Shown here: one piece after another, positions 23,822 through 24,128 of the stretch
How positions within the stretch are numbered: the first letter of the stretch is position 1
How the letters are laid out: the number at the start of each line of letters is the position of its first letter
From: Planctomycetes bacterium UBA2386
GTDB taxonomy: Bacteria; Planctomycetota; UBA1135; UBA2386
DNA: 24,128 bases
Assembly (NCBI GenBank): GCA_002343845.1
Contig: DDSQ01000073.1
Location: forward strand, 1-24,128
Direction: 5' to 3'
Notes under the pieces: generated by a model
The model's input: the letters and a program-made list of their open reading frames with translations, nothing else
Databases searched by the model: none
What the model was told of the DNA's origin: nothing
Position numbers and translations under genes: made by a program

Positions 23822-24128
23822 GTCGCTGGATCCTGGTCGCCGAGGACGAACGCGCGCTCGGTGAGATGCTGTGCGACAACCTCGCGCTCGAGTCATGGCA
23901 CGCCGAACACGTGCTGACGGGCCCCCGCGCGCTCGAGCGCATGGCGAAGGGCGGCATCGACCTGCTGATCCTCGACGTCATGCTGCCCGGCCTCGACGGC
24001 TTCGAAGTGCTGCGCCGGCTGCGCGCGCGCGGCGACGACACGCCGGTGCTGGTGCTCAGCGCGCGCGCCGCCGACCAGGATCGCATCCGCGGGCTCGAAC
24101 TGCGCGCCGACGACTACCTGACCAAGCC
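23818..24128 (+). CDS. Response regulator, N-terminal part (receiver domain), truncated by window end
   Basis: The first 103 residues of a response regulator; the rest lies beyond the window. The receiver domain shows the acidic pair Glu9/Asp10, the phosphorylated Asp53 in [17 protein letters not shown], the switch Ser81 in VLSAR and the conserved Lys103 in DDYLTK, all at standard spacing. The [11 protein letters not shown] and [10 protein letters not shown] phrasing is typical of the OmpR/PhoB class, so a winged-helix DNA-binding domain is expected downstream but is not seen. GAGG at 23807-23810 precedes the ATG, which overlaps the histidine kinase stop by four bases. Confidence 0.93.
   Translation, partial: MSRWILVAEDERALGEMLCDNLALESWHAEHVLTGPRALERMAKGGIDLLILDVMLPGLDGFEVLRRLRARGDDTPVLVLSARAADQDRIRGLELRADDYLTK

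Overview
The window is uniformly very GC-rich and densely coded. It contains 19 protein genes, two of them cut by the window edges. The best guess for the source is a Planctomycetota-type bacterium. The grounds are a Ser/Thr kinase fused through one membrane helix to a long TPR array, an FG-GAP propeller protein, several large exported proteins whose signal peptides end in A-S-G-Q or D-A-Q, and a HEAT-tailed multiheme cytochrome. This is inference from gene content; no rRNA or other taxonomic marker is present. I saw no tRNA, rRNA, CRISPR array, insertion sequence or phage gene. The longest stretch without a gene is about 240 bases (1472-1714), so no gene-free stretch exceeds 300 bases.

Region 1 (1-8565, + strand) begins with the end of a 2-oxo acid dehydrogenase E2 gene overlapping a complete E1 alpha gene. 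After a secreted propeller-like protein come five closely spaced exported-protein genes that look like a copper or heavy-metal cassette (3032-7076): a Cys-rich small protein, a three-repeat CPxxG/CCxxC protein, a 65-residue lipoprotein, a TolC-family lipoprotein and a Tat-exported multicopper oxidase. The E3 (dihydrolipoamide dehydrogenase) gene follows. The metal cassette therefore sits between the E2/E1 genes and E3 of what is normally one complex.

Region 2 (8708-15056, - strand) reads, in the direction of transcription, rarD-like permease, recQ helicase, then the Ser/Thr kinase-TPR protein. A membrane protein with a polyproline linker is divergent from rarD (15134-15913, +).

Region 3 (15945-24128) has an octaheme exported cytochrome on the - strand, divergent from a translationally coupled pair of related membrane proteins (17935-19370, +). 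Next come an exported seven-repeat FG-GAP protein (+), an acylphosphatase (-), and a + strand run of a secreted protein, a short sensor histidine kinase and a response regulator cut off by the window end.

Many neighbouring genes overlap by one to four bases (278, 4182, 5790, 18732, 23818), pointing to translational coupling. At two gene starts I see plausible sigma70-like promoters so close to the ATG that the mRNA would be leaderless or nearly so. The most interesting material is the pump-less metal cassette with its unfamiliar Cys-rich members, the paired membrane proteins sharing a C-terminal LRPF...RP motif, and the octaheme cytochrome. None amounts to clear proof of a new system.
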